A DNA stretch of 64,000 nt from Novipirellula caenicola (GTDB lineage: Bacteria; Planctomycetota; Planctomycetia; Pirellulales; Pirellulaceae), in NCBI RefSeq assembly GCF_039545035.1, contig NZ_BAABRO010000015.1, forward strand, positions 62,001-126,000. The letters run 5' to 3'. Below the pieces are notes generated by a model. The model did not search any database, was not told where the DNA came from, and was given only the letters and a program-made list of their open reading frames with translations. The first letter of the stretch is position 1. Each line of letters begins with the position of its first letter. This document shows, one piece after another, positions 60,726-64,000 of this stretch. Made by a program: the position numbers and the translations under genes.

Positions 60726-61058
60726 ATGAAAGTTCGATCCCTGCTTACTAATTTAGCCAGCGGAAGTTTGCGGATTTATTCGCATCAACAGACGGTCAAG
60801 CAAGGCGGTGACTCGTCGTCAATTGAACGCAAGTATTTGGAACTTGATGGGACCCCTGAGGCCTATCGGTTTATGGCATCGCTGTTAAACGAGATGGCGG
60901 ATAATGCTGAGCGGCACGGGAAAAACGCGCCTGGTCAAAACGTATTGCTTGATCCGAAAGATGCCGATGCCATCGCAATCGATGATTACGATGCGATTTC
61001 ACTTACCTGTCGCAAACGTCCACCAAGCAATCAGCTCTTTTCACTTGGATCCGACTGA
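60726..61058 (+). CDS. hypothetical protein
   Basis: A 110-residue soluble protein that I do not recognise. It contains IYSHQQTVKQGG, then LDGTPEAYRFMASLLNEMADNAERHGKNAPGQNVLLDPKDADAI, with a short Cys at TCRKRP near the end. The composition and the clean start (MKVRSLLTNLASGSLRIY) argue for a real gene. The frame is open further upstream to 60630 but ATG 60726 is the first plausible start. A 20-bp perfect inverted repeat 31 bp downstream may end the transcript. Confidence 0.6.
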   Translation: MKVRSLLTNLASGSLRIYSHQQTVKQGGDSSSIERKYLELDGTPEAYRFMASLLNEMADNAERHGKNAPGQNVLLDPKDADAIAIDDYDAISLTCRKRPPSNQLFSLGSD

Positions 61059-61089
61059 ATCGCTTTACGGCTTGTTGCTTCAGTCGTAC

Positions 61090-61141
61090 GACGGACTTCC
61101 TAGTCCGTCGAATACACCATTGACGGACTAGGAAGTCCGTC
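61090..61141. repeat. perfect 20-bp inverted repeat
   Basis: The arm at 61090-61109 (GACGGACTTCC...) is exactly complementary to 61122-61141 with a 12-base loop. There is no T-tract. It may be a bidirectional terminator or a dispersed palindromic element. Confidence 0.75.
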
Positions 61142-61243
61142 ATGCACCCCTTGCCGTAGGAAAGTTCACTAAATCAGCAAGCCGTTTAACGATTCTCTGA
61201 CGCTCTCGCTACTAATTCTGCTCCCCTGACCGAGACGCGATAG

Positions 61244-61579
61244 TCAAGCGGGAAAGAAGACGGCCAGCCATACCGTGGGCTCGCTTGCCGAAGTCCACTC
61301 GATGCGATGTTTTTGGTGCGCCGGGATGATCAGATGGTCTCCGGTGCAAAGTGTTTTCGGCGGAGTGCCGTCAGCAAAGCAGAGCTGTGCTTCGCCCTGC
61401 AGCACGATCACCCATTCGCTTTCCTCTTGGTCGTACCAGAATCCGGGCTCACTGCAGTGGCCGGTCGAAACGATTCGTTCGATCCGAATGGCTGGCGTCT
61501 CGACCAAGACGTTCACTAACTCGGCAGCAAGCGACGTGGGCAGGTCGCTGAATAGATTGGCGAGGGCGGGCTTTGACAT
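61244..61579 (-). CDS. cupin-domain protein
   Basis: A 111-residue single cupin: GFWYDQEESEWVIVLQGEAQLCFADG (metal-site strand) and TGDHLIIPAHQKHRIEWTS (second cupin motif with His). Such small cupins may bind a metal and act as isomerase-like or storage proteins; the substrate is unknown. ATG 61579 (MSKPALANLF) is the chosen start; a TTG at 61621 would make it overlap the S4 gene. It lies directly downstream of the S4-domain gene on the same strand. Confidence 0.8.
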   Translation of the reverse strand: MSKPALANLFSDLPTSLAAELVNVLVETPAIRIERIVSTGHCSEPGFWYDQEESEWVIVLQGEAQLCFADGTPPKTLCTGDHLIIPAHQKHRIEWTSASEPTVWLAVFFPA

Positions 61580-61613
61580 CGATCCGATCGAATCGTGATT
61601 AGGGACGCAGCGA

Positions 61614-61886
61614 TCAGTCAAAATCGGTTTCGTTGACGATCAAGGTTTCGTCGTCAATGTCCACGACGTCACCGATGACCAGCTGTTTTCGCCGCCGTGT
61701 TTCGACTTCGCCGTTCAAGCATACGTCGCCAGCTTGAATCAGGATTTTGGCTTCGCCCCCGGTACCAACCATGCCGCGGCATTTTAGAAAGTCATCGAGC
61801 CGGATGATGGGGCCGCGATCATTCGCACTTGGCTTGCCTGAGGTCACTTTGTCATCGCCGAGAAAATCAGGATCGTGGGTACTCAT
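61614..61886 (-). CDS. S4-domain RNA-binding protein (YbcJ-like)
   Basis: A 90-residue protein with one S4 domain: IIRLDDFLKCRGMVGTGGEAKILIQAGDVCLNGEVETRRRKQLVIGDVVDID. The length and the GGEAK..I..G.V.VNG.VE.RR..KL pattern are those of the YbcJ/YaaA type. Such proteins bind structured RNA, often rRNA. The start ATG 61886 removes a 35-residue upstream extension. Confidence 0.9.
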   Translation of the reverse strand: MSTHDPDFLGDDKVTSGKPSANDRGPIIRLDDFLKCRGMVGTGGEAKILIQAGDVCLNGEVETRRRKQLVIGDVVDIDDETLIVNETDFD

Positions 61887-62072
61887 TGTTTTACTTCTAA
61901 TGTTGCAGTCACTGGCAACGCGGTGAAGCATCCTTTGGTAGCTGCCTCCGCCAGAAGATGGGTGACTCGCAATTTCGAGGCAACCATCCACGCTCTAGCG
62001 AGAGCGTAGTATACAAAATGCAAACGCTGCAATTTGCCGACGCGTTGGTTCGCAGCGTTTCAGCCCAGCCGG

Positions 62073-63224
62073 TTAGCCAGCCGTTTGTTTTGCCTTGGTC
62101 ACGGCCTTGGGACGAACGACGTCCTTGGCCAGTCCCACCATTTCAAGCAATTGGATCACTCGCCATGACATGTCAAATTCGTACCAACGATGGCCGTGAG
62201 CGGCCGAGCGTGGTTCGGCGTGGTGATTGTTATGCCAGCCTTCGCCGTGGGAAAATAACGCGACCAACCAATTGTTTCGGCTGTTGTCGCGTGTTTCGTA
62301 ATTGCGATATCCAAAGACATGGGACAGCGAATTGACCGCCCAGGTGCCATGCAGCACAAACACGGTGCGCACCGCGACCGCCCAAACGGCGTAGCTGTAG
62401 GCATAGCGGAGTGCTTCCCCGAATTGGCCGCCGCTGACCGCGTATCCCACCAACGCACCCGCGGCGATGATCAACAAGGCGTGGGCGACAAAGACGAAAA
62501 ACCAACCGCCATGCCGTTCCAGTTTCAAGTAGAACGGGTCACGCAGCAGATCGCGCACGTAACGCTCGTAATGGCTCGTGCGATCCAGCGTCTTGTGGCG
62601 GCAAACCACCCAGCCCATGTGCCCCCACAGAAAATTGACCAGCGGCGAATGCGGGTCGGGTTGATGGTCGCTGTGTTGATGGTGCATCCGGTGAATTGCA
62701 ACCCAGCGTGACGGGCTGTCTTGCAAATTGCACATGCCAAGCAGCGCGAAGGTGTGTTCAAGCCATTTGGGGCACGTGAACCCTCGGTGCGTCAGCAATC
62801 GGTGGTACCCCACCGTGATCCCCAGCATGCCAAAGGTAAAGTGACCGAGGATCCCCAGGATCAAACCTGACCATGTAAACAAGTAGCTAAAGCTGAATGG
62901 CAAAAACGCCAGCAATGCAATCAGATGGACCGCCGAAAGTACGATCACGTACTGCCACAAGATCTTCAGTGGCTCGGTTTCCTCTGGGCGCGGCAGCTGT
63001 TGAGGGTCGATTCCCGATGCAGGCAGCGCCGAGTCGCAGATGTCGCTTTCAGCAGCGGTCTGAGCCGGACTTGGCTGAGTCGAGCTTGGCTGAGTCGTGA
63101 CGCTTGCGTTTTCGCTGCGATCTTCGACAGCCGACGCGGTATTGGAAGCTCGCAAGATCGGATCCGACTCGGAGGTGGTTTGTTGAGAGGGGGTCATGCC
63201 ATCCATGTTCTTCAACATTCCCAT
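62073..63224 (-). CDS. acyl-CoA/fatty acid desaturase
   Basis: A 383-residue membrane desaturase that inserts a cis double bond using a di-iron centre. The three histidine boxes are present: HRLLTHRGF, HRMHHQHSD and HNNHHAEPRSAAHG. Several membrane helices separate them (IVLSAVHLIALLAFLPF, LILGILGHFTFGMLGITV, ALLIIAAGALVGYAV). About 80 N-terminal residues are Ser/Thr/Gln-rich and non-conserved. The exact start is uncertain among ATGs 63224, 63218, 63206 and 63197; 63287 is unlikely because a terminator hairpin overlaps it. The last step of adaptation to cold or membrane fluidity is a usual role. Confidence 0.92.
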   Translation of the reverse strand: MGMLKNMDGMTPSQQTTSESDPILRASNTASAVEDRSENASVTTQPSSTQPSPAQTAAESDICDSALPASGIDPQQLPRPEETEPLKILWQYVIVLSAVHLIALLAFLPFSFSYLFTWSGLILGILGHFTFGMLGITVGYHRLLTHRGFTCPKWLEHTFALLGMCNLQDSPSRWVAIHRMHHQHSDHQPDPHSPLVNFLWGHMGWVVCRHKTLDRTSHYERYVRDLLRDPFYLKLERHGGWFFVFVAHALLIIAAGALVGYAVSGGQFGEALRYAYSYAVWAVAVRTVFVLHGTWAVNSLSHVFGYRNYETRDNSRNNWLVALFSHGEGWHNNHHAEPRSAAHGHRWYEFDMSWRVIQLLEMVGLAKDVVRPKAVTKAKQTAG

Positions 63225-63263
63225 CAGGTCTAGTGTTGACGCCGGAAATCTAGATCCAATTCG

Positions 63264-63309
63264 ATAAAAAAAGCCGACCGAGTTCACTCAATGTTACTCG
63301 ATCGGCTTT
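63264..63309 (-). terminator. rho-independent terminator, minus strand
   Basis: AAAGCCGACCGAGT (63270-63283) pairs with ACTCGATCGGCTTT (63296-63309), one G-T pair, and on the minus strand is followed by a run of Ts. It would end transcription from the small basic protein before the desaturase. The gap 63310-63599 has no gene I can support. Confidence 0.7.
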
Positions 63310-63599
63310 GCTGTGCTGCGTAATGCAAGGCGAGACCAAATGGGGGCTCTCGGTGCTCCCCCCTTCGCTTTTCAACTTTTCCTTCGTCCGTCCTTTTGGA
63401 TCGGTCACTTGGGTGAATGACCGATTTCCGGGATATCGGGACGGTTCCGCCGCGCTGCTAGCGATATCGGCGGTGCTGGAGGGTTGCTGCGCCGCAAAAA
63501 GCGAGGTGAAGGGATTGAAGGAACCGAAAACGAAGTCGCCGTAGCGATGACGTGCTGCCCGCAAATCGATTGCAGCGGCAGCCGCAAACCACACCGCGA

Positions 63600-63821
63600 C
63601 TACTTCTTCTTCTTGGCGTCCTTGGGGTCGTCTTCCTTCTTTACTTTCTTCTTTCTCTTCAGCGAAACTTTGGGAACGCGTACTTTCGCCATGCCAATGA
63701 TGTTGGCTTCAGGGTCAAAACGGTCCAGTTCAGTCAGGCGAGCGATACGCTCGGCCCGAGTTAACACGTTTCGCGACTTGATAGCCCCGGCTTGCACCTT
63801 GAGGCTGCGATCCATGGTCAT
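63600..63821 (-). CDS. small basic protein (Planctomycetes/Verrucomicrobia/Chlamydiae type)
   Basis: A 73-residue, strongly basic protein: MTMDRSLKVQAGAIKSRNVLTRAERIARLTELDRFDPEANIIGMAKVRVPKVSLKRKKK, with a Lys/Asp tail. The DRSLK...RNVLTRAERI..L pattern defines a 'small basic protein' family restricted to the PVC group, probably ribosome-associated. It supports the planctomycete assignment. ATG 63821 is the start; the frame is open upstream to 63941 without family similarity. Confidence 0.9.
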   Translation of the reverse strand: MTMDRSLKVQAGAIKSRNVLTRAERIARLTELDRFDPEANIIGMAKVRVPKVSLKRKKKVKKEDDPKDAKKKK

Positions 63822-64000
63822 ATTACGGCTCAGTCGGTCAAATTCGAGAGAGGGATAAAATTGAACGTTTAGGGGCCTCGCAAAATAGCGGCTTTGGAGA
63901 TTTTTGACAAGTTGACTTCCCGTTTTCCTGCCAAAAACCACAAAACGCCCGCTAAATGGCCCCCTACCAGCGTTTTTTCCTGATCAAATCGTCGCTGTTT

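Overview
The window looks like chromosome of a Rhodopirellula-type planctomycete (Pirellulaceae). This is inferred from a giant LEPR-XLL beta-helix surface protein with a dockerin-like end, a 'small basic protein' of the Planctomycetes/Verrucomicrobia/Chlamydiae type, a palindromic intergenic repeat, and many two-component and universal stress protein (USP) genes. No rRNA, tRNA, IS element or CRISPR array was seen.

Layout. 1-3157 (minus): a coupled trio of a GshB-like ATP-grasp enzyme (cut by the window edge), a QEGLA/DUF1704 metallopeptidase-like protein and an N-formylglutamate amidohydrolase. 3565-6984: small stress genes (PA2169-type four-helix protein, DUF3309, a lipoprotein, CsbD, a Cys-containing hypothetical, dodecin, ferritin). 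7009-14733: complete hydrogenase maturation set hypF, hypC-D-E, two little-known hydrogenase-locus proteins, hypA-B. 15057-19616: AhpD-like protein with a disulfide oxidoreductase, PP2C phosphatase, diguanylate cyclase. 20368-26430: a 1395-residue hybrid kinase with an ethylene-receptor-like membrane domain, then a receiver-HDOD protein. 26589-29619: two tandem USPs and a DHOD-like enzyme. 29740-43354: a group 3b-type NAD(P)-linked [NiFe] hydrogenase split in two. The beta subunit with a cyclic-nucleotide-binding-domain protein is at 29740-31364, and gamma-delta-alpha plus the maturation protease are at 39855-43354. Between them lie a CBS protein, a USP, an NtrC-type sigma-54 activator, two more kinases and a FixL-like PAS kinase. 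43516-52570: USPs, a thioredoxin-CcdA-like fusion, cardiolipin synthase, an Acg-like nitroreductase, a second DHOD-like enzyme and an APH/P-loop kinase. 52570-60070: the giant repetitive surface protein. 60726-64000: a hypothetical, cupin, S4 protein, desaturase and small basic protein.

How it fits together. Reading upstream regions by eye gives about seventeen sites with the sigma-54 geometry GG-N10-GC, most of them close to TGGCAC-N5-TTGC. They sit before genes across 3-60 kb, including both halves of the hydrogenase, the USPs, the CBS protein, the nitroreductase, the DHOD-like gene, the PP2C phosphatase, the NtrB/NtrC pair itself and the giant surface protein. The gene content (CBS/HRP1-like, Acg-like, Rv2004c-like, tandem USPs, group 3b hydrogenase) parallels the mycobacterial DosR hypoxia regulon. 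My main inference is that the window is a planctomycete hypoxia/energy-limitation island run by an NtrC-type activator and sigma-54, with a FixL-like PAS kinase and possibly an ethylene-binding receptor kinase as sensors.
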